A stretch of DNA of 64,000 nucleotides from RI-106 sp964496875 (GCA_964496875.1 CAZCBH010000011.1:1-64000), one strand, 5' to 3'. Positions 53,892 through 62,489 are shown, counted from the first letter of the stretch. Made by a program: numbers and translations. The notes: generated by a model not told the origin, from the sequence alone.

Positions 53892-55405
53892 ATTTGATTG
53901 TCACCTCCGAGGCTCGAGACGATACTCTTCAATTGGCCCACTGTCAGTCCATCGGAATCCTGGACAATATCCGCACCGGTTTTCTCTTGCAGCAGTCTGG
54001 CTACCTTGCTGAAGCATTTGCTTGATTTTTCTTTCTCCCCTCTTTGCCGGTGAAGGTTACCCAGAACGAAATAAGCGATCACATAGGACTCGTCCAGAAA
54101 AATCGATTGGGTCAAAGAGCGAAGCGCCGCTTCATCATCGCCCATTTCGTGATGGATGGTTGCTTTGAGATAGTACCAGCGGGCGTTTATAGTATCCTGG
54201 GCGATCAAGCGATCGCACCAATCTATGGCCGCTTCCAGATTACCCAGATTAGCAAAAGAGCGGGCGATCAAGCCCAGAGTCTCTGAGGAGTCGGAGTGCT
54301 CCATGGAGGTCGATATTTGAGGCAGGGCTTCGATAATGGTGCTGTACTTGCCCTGGTCATAGAATTCGCTCAGTTTTGATTGCAGATCCTCGAAGTCCAT
54401 CTCTATAGGGGGCTCGGTGCTTTCCGGCATAGAGGACGGCGCTTCAATAAGATTGTCGATTGAAAGGCTCATATCTTCCCGGGTGGAGCCAAAGTAAGAG
54501 TAGTTCGAATGGACGATTTTTATCGGTGCTTTCTCTTTGATGTCTATCTCTTCGACTTTCTGCATGACGATAGCGCCGTTGAGGTTCTGCACATGAAAAA
54601 ACTTTGGTGCCGGATGTGGTATCTCGCTGGGGGCTAGAAAGAGCCAACCTCCCGGACGCAAGCATTTATGAAACTTTAGCAGGGTATTGGTCACTTGTTC
54701 CGGACTGAAATAGATGAGGACATTGCGGCAGAAGATTATGTCCAGGTTATCGGTGCCGTTGATAATAGAAGGATAGCCGTCCTCGGCCAGATTCAGCATG
54801 GCGAAGTCGACCCTGGATTTTACCTCTTCTTTCAAGGCATAGGTTTCGTCTTCTCGTATGGTGAAATACTTCTCCTTGATGAAAGCCGGGATGTCTCGGA
54901 AGGACCAGCGTCGGTAGATGCCGGAGCGGGCGACTTTCAGGCTCTGCTTGTTTACATCCGTGGCAAGAATTCGAGCTTCGATAGGACCTACTTCGCCTCG
55001 GAAATCGGAGAGGACGGTCATGGCGGTCATGGCGATAGAGTAAGGCTCTTCGCCGGACGAGCAGCCGGCGCTCCAGATAGAGAGTCTCTCTCCAGGCTTT
55101 TTTCTTTTCAGGACCTCCGGCAAAATACTTGCTTTCAGTACAGAGTAGCTCATAGCGTCTCGGAAGAAATAGGTCTCTCCGATGGTGAGATAGAGAGCCA
55201 TATAGCTTACCGCTTCGTTGTTCTCGCCGCCTCGAATCAAGGATGCTATGAATTCGCTGGGTTCCTCGAAACCGGCTTCGGCGGAGGCAAGCAGCACTCG
55301 CTTTTCGAAGTCCTCCAGCCTCGATTGCGAAATCCGATGACCGAGATGCAGCTCAACCCATTCTCTCATCGTATTTAACAGGCTTTCGGAGATACTCTTA
55401 CTCAT
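53888..55405 (-). CDS. cheR: CheR methyltransferase with C-terminal TPR repeats
   Basis: 505 residues. The N-terminal CheR helical domain (1-75) is followed by the SAM-dependent methyltransferase (about 80-290) with GETYFFRD, IWSAGCSSGEEPYSIAM (SAM loop), ILATDVNKQSL and IIFCRNVLIYF. It methylates receptor glutamates. After a linker, residues about 340-480 are TPR repeats (SIFLDESYVIAYFVLGNLHR, LHRQRGEKEKSSKCFSKVA). CheR-TPR fusions are known from alternative chemosensory systems, where the TPR contacts other components. It ends 3 bp after the preceding gene's end region. Confidence 0.93.
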   Translation of the reverse strand: MSKSISESLLNTMREWVELHLGHRISQSRLEDFEKRVLLASAEAGFEEPSEFIASLIRGGENNEAVSYMALYLTIGETYFFRDAMSYSVLKASILPEVLKRKKPGERLSIWSAGCSSGEEPYSIAMTAMTVLSDFRGEVGPIEARILATDVNKQSLKVARSGIYRRWSFRDIPAFIKEKYFTIREDETYALKEEVKSRVDFAMLNLAEDGYPSIINGTDNLDIIFCRNVLIYFSPEQVTNTLLKFHKCLRPGGWLFLAPSEIPHPAPKFFHVQNLNGAIVMQKVEEIDIKEKAPIKIVHSNYSYFGSTREDMSLSIDNLIEAPSSMPESTEPPIEMDFEDLQSKLSEFYDQGKYSTIIEALPQISTSMEHSDSSETLGLIARSFANLGNLEAAIDWCDRLIAQDTINARWYYLKATIHHEMGDDEAALRSLTQSIFLDESYVIAYFVLGNLHRQRGEKEKSSKCFSKVARLLQEKTGADIVQDSDGLTVGQLKSIVSSLGGDNQI

Positions 55406-55408
55406 TAT

Positions 55409-56488
55409 CTACTTGCGGTTCGAGTCTTTGCCTACTCCCAGCTCTTCGGTGAGGTTTTTCAGTTCCTGACCGAGTTCGTTCAGGCGAACCACTGCTTGCT
55501 CCAGCTCTTCGGCACCTTTCTGGTTGTCGTTGGAGGCTTCCTCGACGCTCTTCATCGCCTCCAGTACCTGGTGCACACCCTGGAGTTGCTGCTGACTGGA
55601 TGCTTCAATCTGGATGGCTGCCTGGGAGGAACGATCGATGCTCTCGGCCAGTGCCACCATTGCAGAACTCGCCTGGGTGGCGAAACCTTCTCCGTCTTTG
55701 ACGACCTTGCTACCGTGCTCGGTTTTCATGGTGGCTGAAGCGGTAGCTTCGACAATCTCGTTGAGAATGCTTCTGACGTTACTGGTGGCTTTTTTAGACT
55801 GGTCGGCAAGACTTTTGATTGCCTGGGCGACCACGGCGAAGCCTTTGCCCTGTTCGCCGGCACGTGCCGCTTCGATGGCGGCGTTGACGGCAAGAAGATT
55901 GGACTGCTGGGCGATATCGTCCACGGTCGCGATGATCTCGCCCACCTGTTTGGTCTGGTTTCTCAGGGTTAGAACCGTCTGAGTGAGAGACTCCATATGC
56001 TCCTTAATAGCTTGCATACCTACCCTGACATCGTTGGCGGCTTTCTGACCCAGTTCGGAGGTGTGCAGGACGTTTCTGGCGTCGGTGGACACTGTCTTGG
56101 CTTTGTTGCTGGAAATCTCGACGGTCTGTCTCACCTCTTCCACGATTGTGGTGGTCTGGGTGACGGCTGCAGCGGTCTGGGTGGCGTTCACCGACAGATT
56201 GGTGGAGGCTTCTAAAATCACATGGGCTAAATGAGAAAGCTCTTCGACCATCTCGTCCACCAGTTCGATTTTTTCCGCCAGGATCTCGGAGGTTTTGCCG
56301 TTTACGTTGCCTGAATCTAAGCCTAGTTTGACGAAGTCGTCCCTCCATTTTGAGAGCTCCGCACTGCTCACCCCGTATTCCCTGGCGACGGCTGCGGCGG
56401 ACTCTCCTTCGAGCAATCTGACTACCGCTTCTTTCCTGTCCGGCTTCGAGGTGCCTGCTGTCTTCGTGGCCTGTCTCCTTGCCATCAA
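55409..56488 (-). CDS. Soluble MCP-like chemoreceptor with N-terminal transposase-type HTH
   Basis: 359 residues, with no transmembrane helix or periplasmic domain. Residues about 16-60 read KEAVVRLLEGESAAAVAREY, then GVSSAELSKWRDDFVKLG, the pattern of IS3-family OrfA/HTH_28 DNA-binding domains (trihelical, ending in a Trp-containing recognition helix). After a short linker, residues about 80-350 are a methyl-accepting chemotaxis signalling hairpin with the conserved tip DIAQQSNLLAVNAAIEAARA, then GEQGKGFAVVAQAIK. Gln/Glu pairs suitable for methylation occur on the arms. A receptor with DNA-binding-like input is unusual. It may sense DNA, be tethered to the nucleoid, or use the domain for protein binding. 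Confidence 0.85.
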   Translation of the reverse strand: MMARRQATKTAGTSKPDRKEAVVRLLEGESAAAVAREYGVSSAELSKWRDDFVKLGLDSGNVNGKTSEILAEKIELVDEMVEELSHLAHVILEASTNLSVNATQTAAAVTQTTTIVEEVRQTVEISSNKAKTVSTDARNVLHTSELGQKAANDVRVGMQAIKEHMESLTQTVLTLRNQTKQVGEIIATVDDIAQQSNLLAVNAAIEAARAGEQGKGFAVVAQAIKSLADQSKKATSNVRSILNEIVEATASATMKTEHGSKVVKDGEGFATQASSAMVALAESIDRSSQAAIQIEASSQQQLQGVHQVLEAMKSVEEASNDNQKGAEELEQAVVRLNELGQELKNLTEELGVGKDSNRK

Positions 56489-56594
56489 AATTCCTCCTCG
56501 GTCTTCTCTATCTAATAACTTCCACGTTCTTATGTCGATCTCACTGCATTCAGCCTGGTCATTTTTCTTGCGCCTGTGTTTGCGACTTTATCCG

Positions 56595-57005
56595 TCACTC
56601 TTCGCTCTCTTCGATGAAGTCGGTCAAGCTGGTCAGGCAGAGTTTGCGATCTTCGAGTTCGATGACCATGAAAGCGGTGGGCGACAGAGACTGAGCGAAG
56701 AGTTGCTCTTCGCGGAAGTCCTGCACGGTCTCAACTTGATCGGCTATCAACCCCAATTTTACTGAGCCATTCTTAAGAACGAGAATGCGATCGGACGGTG
56801 AAAGTGCTCGCCTCGGCAGACCGGCCAGGGATCGCAGGCTGTGCACCGCGATTATCTCACCTCTTAGGTTGACCAGACCTTCGATAGATTGCGGCTGATC
56901 TATGATAGTTTCCGGTAGTACCGCCGAGAGTACCTCGATTACGATCTCCACCGGTACGGCAAAGGAGCTTTCGGCGGCTTTTACCATCAGGAGTTGCCAG
57001 GTCAT
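56595..57005 (-). CDS. cheW: CheW-like coupling protein
   Basis: 137 residues from ATG 57005, which overlaps the upstream cheW stop as ATGA; the longer upstream frame is coding for that gene and was not used. CheW fold: QLLMVKAAESSFAVPVEIVI, the signature SIEGLVNLRGEIIAVHSL, and LGLIADQVETV. It is one of three CheW proteins in the run, suggesting several receptor-kinase linkages or array positions. It lies 106 bp before the HTH-receptor gene, on the same strand. Confidence 0.9.
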   Translation of the reverse strand: MTWQLLMVKAAESSFAVPVEIVIEVLSAVLPETIIDQPQSIEGLVNLRGEIIAVHSLRSLAGLPRRALSPSDRILVLKNGSVKLGLIADQVETVQDFREEQLFAQSLSPTAFMVIELEDRKLCLTSLTDFIEESEE

Positions 57006-57475
57006 TGTTCTTGATCCGTCCCTTTGCCTTTTCCGGTTCCGAGCTGCCTGAAAGGAGCAAGAAACTCCTCGCTGAAAAGTCGCTGGCAATCCAGCAAAAT
57101 CATCATTCCGTCCGGGGTGGCGATTACTTTGTGAGGCAAGCTATCATCGACAATGTCGGCCAGGGCGACGATTCTTTTTTCGGGTACGGTCTTGGTGCCC
57201 AGCACTTTATCCACGATGATACTGACAGTAATGCCGCGACTTTTGAACACGACTATCTGATCGCTGAGTTCAACGGATCTGGGTGACTGGTTCCACCTGG
57301 GTTTGATGTCAATCAGAGGAACCGACTGACCGCGAATATTGATGATGCCGAGCACGGCAGGGTCGACATCGCCTATCTCTTCGAAACTGACCGAGTCGTA
57401 TACCTGCACCACGTCTTCGAGCTCCATGCAGGCTCTATGCGGACCCAGATTGAAAATTAGAACCTGGTTGGCCAT
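57002..57475 (-). CDS. cheW: CheW-like coupling protein, first gene of the chemosensory run
   Basis: 157 residues; GAGGGG lies three bases before ATG 57475. CheW motifs: QVLIFNLGPHRACMELEDVV, the signature AVLGIINIRGQSVPLIDIK, and SIIVDKVLGTKTV. A Lys/Gly-rich tail of 12 residues is extra. It overlaps the next cheW by 4 bp. As the first gene after a 254-bp space, its upstream region must hold the main promoter of the chemosensory cluster. Confidence 0.9.
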   Translation of the reverse strand: MANQVLIFNLGPHRACMELEDVVQVYDSVSFEEIGDVDPAVLGIINIRGQSVPLIDIKPRWNQSPRSVELSDQIVVFKSRGITVSIIVDKVLGTKTVPEKRIVALADIVDDSLPHKVIATPDGMMILLDCQRLFSEEFLAPFRQLGTGKGKGTDQEQ

Positions 57476-57605
57476 TTGCCCCTCGAACTTGGAAAAAGGC
57501 TGGTTACTAACTACCTTTCTCTATCTAACCCCTTCTATCACTTTTTAATATTTTCCCCGAAACCAGAATAGAATTATGCGACTCTTGCAAGATTCGGCGA
57601 AGCGC

Positions 57606-57669
57606 CCATTATTGGCGGATGTTGCCAGGTCGGCAGCAGTCTGGCAGGAGTTCGTCCGTCCAATAATGG
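57606..57669. other. Two-tier inverted repeat, possible structured RNA
   Basis: A 10-bp perfect inverted repeat (CCATTATTGG at 57606-57615 with CCAATAATGG at 57660-57669) continues inward, after a one-base bulge, by CGGA/TCCG (57616-57619 with 57655-57658). It then has an inner stem GCCAG/CTGGC (57624-57628 with 57641-57645). No T run follows, so it is not a plain terminator. It lies between the divergent cheW and mlaE-like genes and could be a leader structure, small RNA or extragenic palindrome. Confidence 0.6.
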
Positions 57670-57729
57670 TGGCCGGCAAGCCCTGGTTGGAACAATGCTA
57701 ATGAAGAACAATATTTAGAGAATTCCGAA

Positions 57730-58512
57730 TTGCAGTCAGTACCAGGACCCAGAACAAGAAAGCTGCCGTTTCATGACTTCATCGACTGGATGGCTCCGGT
57801 CGGTAGAGCCGCCAAACTTCTTTTTGATTCTCTGTCTCTCGAGTCGATCAAAGGAATCAACTGGGGCGAACTTCGCTACCATTGCAAATGGATGGGATTG
57901 GATTCCTTCCATTTCATCGCCGTCTCTTCTCTATTGATTTCGGTAGCGCTCACCATTCAATGTGTGGTGGAGCTACAGAAGTATCAGGCGGCCGATATCT
58001 CCGGTGCGGCAATTTCGATAGGACTGTTGCGTGAGCTGGGACCCCTCACAATCTCTGTGGCCTGGTGCGCCAGGGTTGGCGCCAGAATAAGTGAAGAGGC
58101 ACGTAATCAGAGAAGTCGATTCGACAACGATCGTGATTTTGCCAGGCACTTTCTTCCGGTGCGGGCCACGGCAGCGCTTTTCATGTCTATTCCTCTGGGG
58201 GCTTATGGACTGGCGGTCGGCTTTATCACAGCCGCCCTCTATGCACCGATGATCGGAGTCAACTCTTCTATCGACTTTGCAGAAGCGGCTCGAATTGCAA
58301 TCACAGACAAGGATATCTTCGTCTATTTTTTTAAGTTGATAGCGATCAATCCACTGGTGGGCGTTTTTGCCGGATGCGCTTCGGGGCTTGCGGCCAGGGA
58401 CTCTGATATGCCGGTTGCCGCCAAGGCGGTGACATTTACCTTCCTTGCCTGCTATGGACTTAATCTTCTAATAACCATGGCTGCGTTTATCGAGGGGACT
58501 CCGCACCTATGA
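57730..58512 (+). CDS. MlaE-family ABC permease (lipid transport)
   Basis: 260 residues from TTG 57730. Five or so transmembrane helices and the family signature around LLRELGPLTISVAWCARVGA (about residues 99-118), followed by the EEAR coupling helix, identify a MlaE/YrbE/TGD1-type permease. These permeases work with an MCE-domain protein and an MlaF ATPase to move phospholipid between membranes. The MCE gene follows with a 4-bp overlap; no ATPase gene is seen within the window. The N-terminus is longer than in the minimal family. Confidence 0.88.
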   Translation: MQSVPGPRTRKLPFHDFIDWMAPVGRAAKLLFDSLSLESIKGINWGELRYHCKWMGLDSFHFIAVSSLLISVALTIQCVVELQKYQAADISGAAISIGLLRELGPLTISVAWCARVGARISEEARNQRSRFDNDRDFARHFLPVRATAALFMSIPLGAYGLAVGFITAALYAPMIGVNSSIDFAEAARIAITDKDIFVYFFKLIAINPLVGVFAGCASGLAARDSDMPVAAKAVTFTFLACYGLNLLITMAAFIEGTPHL

Positions 58513-59669
58513 ATAACAGCACCGATAAAACTGCCGGTAGTGGCGACTATGGTGCCGGTCTGAGTCAGGACGGTGTCCTCGGTATTTTTACCACCGCTTC
58601 CTTAATCATCCTTGTCTGGTCATATTGCTGGTTGAAAAACTATGGCGGCTTCCATACTCCTCAAAGGATAAATGTGGTCTTCAAAGAGGTAGCCGGCCTC
58701 AATCTGAACGCCAGTGTATTTGTCGATGGTGTCAGAGTCGGTATCGTAGATAAGCTCGAGTGGCAGACCAAGAGTCGTGTTCTGGTTAACATAAGGATAA
58801 ACTCCGAGAAGGTGGTGGTCCCGACAGGGTCAAAATTTCAGATTCTCACCAATGGTATTGTCGGTGCTAAATATGTCCAGATCAGTCTGCCCGAGAATTA
58901 CAGTCCGAGTATGCCGCCTATAGACGAAAGGGTGGAAGTGAAGGGTGAGACCCCGGTAAGACCTGAGCTGGCGGTGAACAAACTGGCTGTCGGTCTCAGT
59001 AAAATCGATATGGAGCAACTTCACGAGAACTTCGTCAACGATCGTCATCGTCTGGTGCGAGCTGCCGACCAGTTGTCGGATCTGGCTAAGAAAACCATGC
59101 CTGTGGTGGATAAGGCTCTACCGCTGGAGGATGAACTTCTGGGTCTTACAAGGGATGTGCGCAGCGCCCTCGATAAAATCAACAAACTCACCGATGATCC
59201 TAAGATGGCGAAAGATTTGAAGGAAGCCGGCAGAGAGGCCAGGGAGACAGTCAAGACGATTCAGGAGATAGTCACCGATATCAATAGCACCATCAAAGAT
59301 AAAGACGTGAGAAAGGATCTGACCGACAGTATCCGCCGTCTGTCGGAGGCTTCAAAAAGCGTGGAGCGCTCTGTCTCTTCTCTGGAGAGAATCGCGGGAG
59401 ACAAAGAGCTTCGCACGGACATAAAAGATGTCTTGAAGGAGGCCAAAAGTGTTCTTACAAAAGCCGACACTATCCTCAACGACGGCAATTTCTCGAAGGA
59501 TGTGAAGAAGACTCTTGAAGAGACCAACAGGACCATAGAAGATCTCGGCAAAGTCTCCAGGCAGCTCAATCAAATTTTGGATAAGCGCTTCCCGGCTCTC
59601 CATCTCATGTTCGGAAGACCGGGGCATTTGCCGGCTTCGGAATCGAAAAACGATTCGCAATCAAAGTAG
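58509..59669 (+). CDS. MCE-domain (MlaD-like) lipid-binding protein
   Basis: 386 residues. One N-terminal transmembrane helix (about 23-42, LGIFTTASLIILVWSYCWLK), then an MCE domain (about 54-135: INVVFKEVAGLNLNASVFVD, GVRVGIVD, NGIVGAKYVQI), then a long helical region (about 150-365) rich in Asp/Lys heptads. This is the standard plan of cyanobacterial and chloroplast-type MlaD/TGD2 proteins. It binds lipid in the periplasm and hands it to or from the permease encoded just upstream. The ATGA overlap shows co-expression. Confidence 0.9.
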   Translation: MNNSTDKTAGSGDYGAGLSQDGVLGIFTTASLIILVWSYCWLKNYGGFHTPQRINVVFKEVAGLNLNASVFVDGVRVGIVDKLEWQTKSRVLVNIRINSEKVVVPTGSKFQILTNGIVGAKYVQISLPENYSPSMPPIDERVEVKGETPVRPELAVNKLAVGLSKIDMEQLHENFVNDRHRLVRAADQLSDLAKKTMPVVDKALPLEDELLGLTRDVRSALDKINKLTDDPKMAKDLKEAGREARETVKTIQEIVTDINSTIKDKDVRKDLTDSIRRLSEASKSVERSVSSLERIAGDKELRTDIKDVLKEAKSVLTKADTILNDGNFSKDVKKTLEETNRTIEDLGKVSRQLNQILDKRFPALHLMFGRPGHLPASESKNDSQSK

Positions 59670-59684
59670 AATTCAATCGAGACG

Positions 59685-61559
59685 CTATCGACTCTTTTCA
59701 AATCTTGTCATGTTCCGAGCGGCCAGCTTGCAACCGGGATGTTTGAGCAGAAACTGTTTCAAACCGATACTGGTGATATGTTTGTTCTCCGCCACGCTGA
59801 AGCTTTCCAGCCTTTTGAAGCCCGAAAGGAGTTTAAAAACCCTGTCATCCAGATCGTTCTTGTCCAGGTAAATCGATTTTAGATCCATAGAGGCAATGGG
59901 GCTCAGATCTTCCTGCTTGAGATGCAATGCCGCCAGATCCAGTCCATTCAGATTTTTCAAGGATGGGAGCTTTTCTAAATTTTTCTTTTTGAATCCCGAA
60001 TCGGCAATATCAAGCAGCCTCAGTTCAGGCAAGCTGTTTAGAATGTCTATGTTATCTCCGGTAATTTTCTTGCATTTTTCAAGACTTAGGATCTGCAATG
60101 AAGTGAGCTTGCATACTTTCGGAAGAAGCTTGTCCGACATTGCGGAATTACCCAGGTTGAGCTTCTTTAGTCCCTTAAGCTTAAATATTTCGGCAAAGTA
60201 TTCCGGCGAGTAGCCTTTCAATGAATGGATGGAGAGATCTTCCAGGCAATCGAATCTGGAGAGCATCATCAAATTCGCATCGCTGATGGTGCAACCTTCT
60301 ATCCTCAACCCTTTCAGGTGCAGATCTTGCAGGATGCCGAACTCTTTTCCTGTCAATTCGTCATTGAGCATCCAGAGCCGCTCTATATCAGGAACTCCGA
60401 TCAATTCTTTGAGGTCTTCTGTGTGATTCAATCCTTTGAATTCATGCCAGCGCTCTCCCTCAAGGCGGCTCTCGATCAGTCGGTGCTCGTTTATCTCTTT
60501 GCCGGCCACATCCATGAAATCCATTGATCTGCTTATCTGTCTGCTATCGGTTGCAGCAATTATTTTTCCATCTTCTGCTTCTACAGTATCCGGCAAGATG
60601 TAGCGATAACCGGCATACACGGTAAGGATAATCAGAATCAATCCTGCCGCCGAAGAGGCCAACTGCTTGAGCGGCAGCTTTTGTTCATCGGTTTGTTCTC
60701 CTTCCTCCTCTTCTTCGAATTTGTTGCTTCTTTCCAGGATGAGTCGCTTTATGGAGTCGACCAGCTCTTTGCCGTTTTTGAAGCGCGAGCGAGGCTGCCT
60801 GGCAAGACATTTGGCAATGAAATCCTCCAGAGATTTCTCGAACTCCGAAGCCTCGGAAAAGGCTAAGGTCGGTGGTTCGCTCTCGAGTTTCATATGCATG
60901 GTGGCAAGCGCGGTATCACCCTTGAATGGTTTTTTCCCGGTCAACATTTCGTATGCCATCGAGCCGAAGCTATAGACATCGGAGGCTGACGTCATCTGCT
61001 CTCCTTGTATAGCTTCGGGACTTATATAAGCGGGAGTTCCGAGTATGCTGCCGGTGGAGGTCAGCTCTTGATCGAGATCCGGCTCGACCCATTTGGCAAG
61101 ACCGAAATCCACCAGCTTCGGTACCAGCATGCCGTTGTCTTCCTGGCAGAAAATAACGTTTGCCGGTTTTACATCTCTGTGCAGGACTTTCTTTTCGTGG
61201 GCATGGGCAAGCCCCGATGCAATTCCAAAGAGTATATCGAGAGCTTTTTCCTCTTTGAGCGCACCTTCTTCTTTTATGAGTTCAGCCAGATTCTTACCCT
61301 GGTTGTACTGCATTACAAGATAAGCGTCACCGGCTTCGGTCTGACCAAAGTCAAGCACCCTTACAATATTGGGATGGTTGAGTCGGGCGACAGCTTTAGC
61401 TTCGGCTTGAAAACGAGCCAACTCTCTGGGACCGGCGCTGGCGTGCAAAAATTTGACCGCCACTTTGATGTCCAGGTTGCGGTCGTGACAGAGGTGCACT
61501 TCGCCCGCTCCGCCACGCCCGAGCAACTCCAGTTCTTCATATCGAGCTTTGAAGTCCAC
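59685..61559 (-). CDS. Membrane Ser/Thr kinase with extracytoplasmic leucine-rich repeats
   Basis: 624 residues. N-terminal kinase domain (about 1-270) with GRGGAGEVHLC, VAVKFLH, HRDVKPAN, KLVDFGLAKW and GTPAYISPEAI, so apparently active. A Glu-rich juxtamembrane segment and one transmembrane helix (about 305-327, LASSAAGLILIILTVYAGYRYIL) lead to an outer domain of about 300 residues. Its second half has LRRs (DLSIHSLKGYSPEYFAEIFK, LKKLNLGNSAMSDKLLPKVC, LQILSLEKCKKITGDNIDIL). It reads as a receptor kinase, with the LRRs possibly binding a protein or sugar outside. Convergent with the MCE gene, 15 bp apart. Confidence 0.92.
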   Translation of the reverse strand: MDFKARYEELELLGRGGAGEVHLCHDRNLDIKVAVKFLHASAGPRELARFQAEAKAVARLNHPNIVRVLDFGQTEAGDAYLVMQYNQGKNLAELIKEEGALKEEKALDILFGIASGLAHAHEKKVLHRDVKPANVIFCQEDNGMLVPKLVDFGLAKWVEPDLDQELTSTGSILGTPAYISPEAIQGEQMTSASDVYSFGSMAYEMLTGKKPFKGDTALATMHMKLESEPPTLAFSEASEFEKSLEDFIAKCLARQPRSRFKNGKELVDSIKRLILERSNKFEEEEEGEQTDEQKLPLKQLASSAAGLILIILTVYAGYRYILPDTVEAEDGKIIAATDSRQISRSMDFMDVAGKEINEHRLIESRLEGERWHEFKGLNHTEDLKELIGVPDIERLWMLNDELTGKEFGILQDLHLKGLRIEGCTISDANLMMLSRFDCLEDLSIHSLKGYSPEYFAEIFKLKGLKKLNLGNSAMSDKLLPKVCKLTSLQILSLEKCKKITGDNIDILNSLPELRLLDIADSGFKKKNLEKLPSLKNLNGLDLAALHLKQEDLSPIASMDLKSIYLDKNDLDDRVFKLLSGFKRLESFSVAENKHITSIGLKQFLLKHPGCKLAARNMTRFEKSR

Positions 61560-61629
61560 CGGTTTATTCTGCTCTTGATTTCCTTGATACCGGTGGAAAT
61601 TTTACCCTATTCTATGTGGACTTTTCAGA

Positions 61630-61866
61630 TCAGGCGCTCTCCAGGCTTACCGTCTCCAGATCCGATTCGAGCCAGCGGTGAGAGTCGGCTTCATACCCGA
61701 CAAATATGTAGGGCACGATTTTGCCCAGACTATTGGTACTGCAGGAGCAGGCACGTTTATAGATGGGATGATCACAGTGGTTCCTCGCAATCAAATAGAC
61801 CGGCAACTTCTCCGGACCGCAAGTATTGGCGCCGTCGAAGGGACCTCCGTACATTGAAATAGCCAT
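61630..61866 (-). CDS. Small Cys-containing protein, downstream of flavodoxin
   Basis: 78 residues with a strong GGAGGAG nine bases before ATG 61866. It opens ISMYGGPFDGANTCG and has four Cys, including a CSCS pair (about 41-43) and ...ARNHCDH.... The YGGP.DG start occurs in many small uncharacterised bacterial proteins. The Cys/His set could bind metal. It lies 37 bp after the flavodoxin gene on the same strand, so it is probably co-expressed from the same promoter, perhaps under iron control. No firm function. Confidence 0.6.
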   Translation of the reverse strand: MAISMYGGPFDGANTCGPEKLPVYLIARNHCDHPIYKRACSCSTNSLGKIVPYIFVGYEADSHRWLESDLETVSLESA

Positions 61867-61903
61867 AGTTTCTTCTCCTCCTTCTTTAATTCGAGTTCGA
61901 TGC

Positions 61904-62416
61904 TCAGGAAACTTGTGAAAGAAGCTGGTTGCGGACCATCTCTGCCCAGATCTCTATTCGATCATCGGATAACTCCGGTTGATTGACCTCGTCCAGGACC
62001 AGACCGATGAAATGATCTTCGACAATCGATTCGGAATGATCGAATTCGAAGCCTTCAAGAGGGACGGTATTGCCGACTATCGAACCGCCTCTTTCCAGAA
62101 CTTTGTCATAGAGCAGCTTCATGGCGCTGACGAAGTTATAGCCGTAGCCGTACTGATCGCCCAGACCGAAAAGAGCGACGGTTTTTCCCTTGAAATCAAT
62201 GGAATCTAATTGGGGAAAGAAGTCGGCCCAGTCATCGGTCAACTCCCCGTCGCCCCAGGTCGAACCGCCTAGAATCAAGAAATTTTCGTCGAAATCGGCT
62301 TCGCTGGCTCGAAAAATCGGCTTTATCTCTTGAACAAGTTCGGGAAGAGCCTTTTTCAGGCGTTCGGCGATCTCGTCGGTGGTGCCGGTCTGAGTGCCGT
62401 AAATCAGTTTACCCAT
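61904..62416 (-). CDS. Long-chain flavodoxin
   Basis: 170 residues. FMN phosphate loop GTQTGTTDEIAERL (about 7-20), the first FMN-stacking loop GGSTWGDGELTDDW (about 50-63), and the second loop GLGDQYGYGYNFVSAM, with the extra loop of the long-chain class. It carries one or two electrons in place of ferredoxin, classically under iron shortage. A 15-bp Fur-like box lies just upstream of its probable -10 (TACAAT at 62473-62468 on the minus strand). Followed by the small Cys-containing gene. Confidence 0.93.
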   Translation of the reverse strand: MGKLIYGTQTGTTDEIAERLKKALPELVQEIKPIFRASEADFDENFLILGGSTWGDGELTDDWADFFPQLDSIDFKGKTVALFGLGDQYGYGYNFVSAMKLLYDKVLERGGSIVGNTVPLEGFEFDHSESIVEDHFIGLVLDEVNQPELSDDRIEIWAEMVRNQLLSQVS

Positions 62417-62474
62417 TAGTAGTCTTCTCTCCTATCGAAACGGTGTATTTGAATCAGAACAGATTGCATTGTAG

Positions 62475-62489
62475 TGCAAATAGTTCTCA
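62475..62489. promoter_or_regulatory. Fur-like operator, copy 1 (flavodoxin promoter)
   Basis: TGCAAATAGTTCTCA, in 7-1-7 form. Read on the minus strand it is TGAGAAC-T-ATTTGCA, matching 10 of 14 positions of the Fur 7-1-7 consensus TGATAAT-N-ATTATCA. It lies directly upstream of the TACAAT -10 of flavodoxin, where a repressor would block polymerase. Confidence 0.65.

Noticed and set aside
55409..56488. Remnant of an insertion sequence suggested by the transposase-like HTH
   Set aside because: No terminal inverted repeats, no catalytic DDE domain and no target duplication nearby; the HTH is in frame with an intact MCP domain inside an operon.
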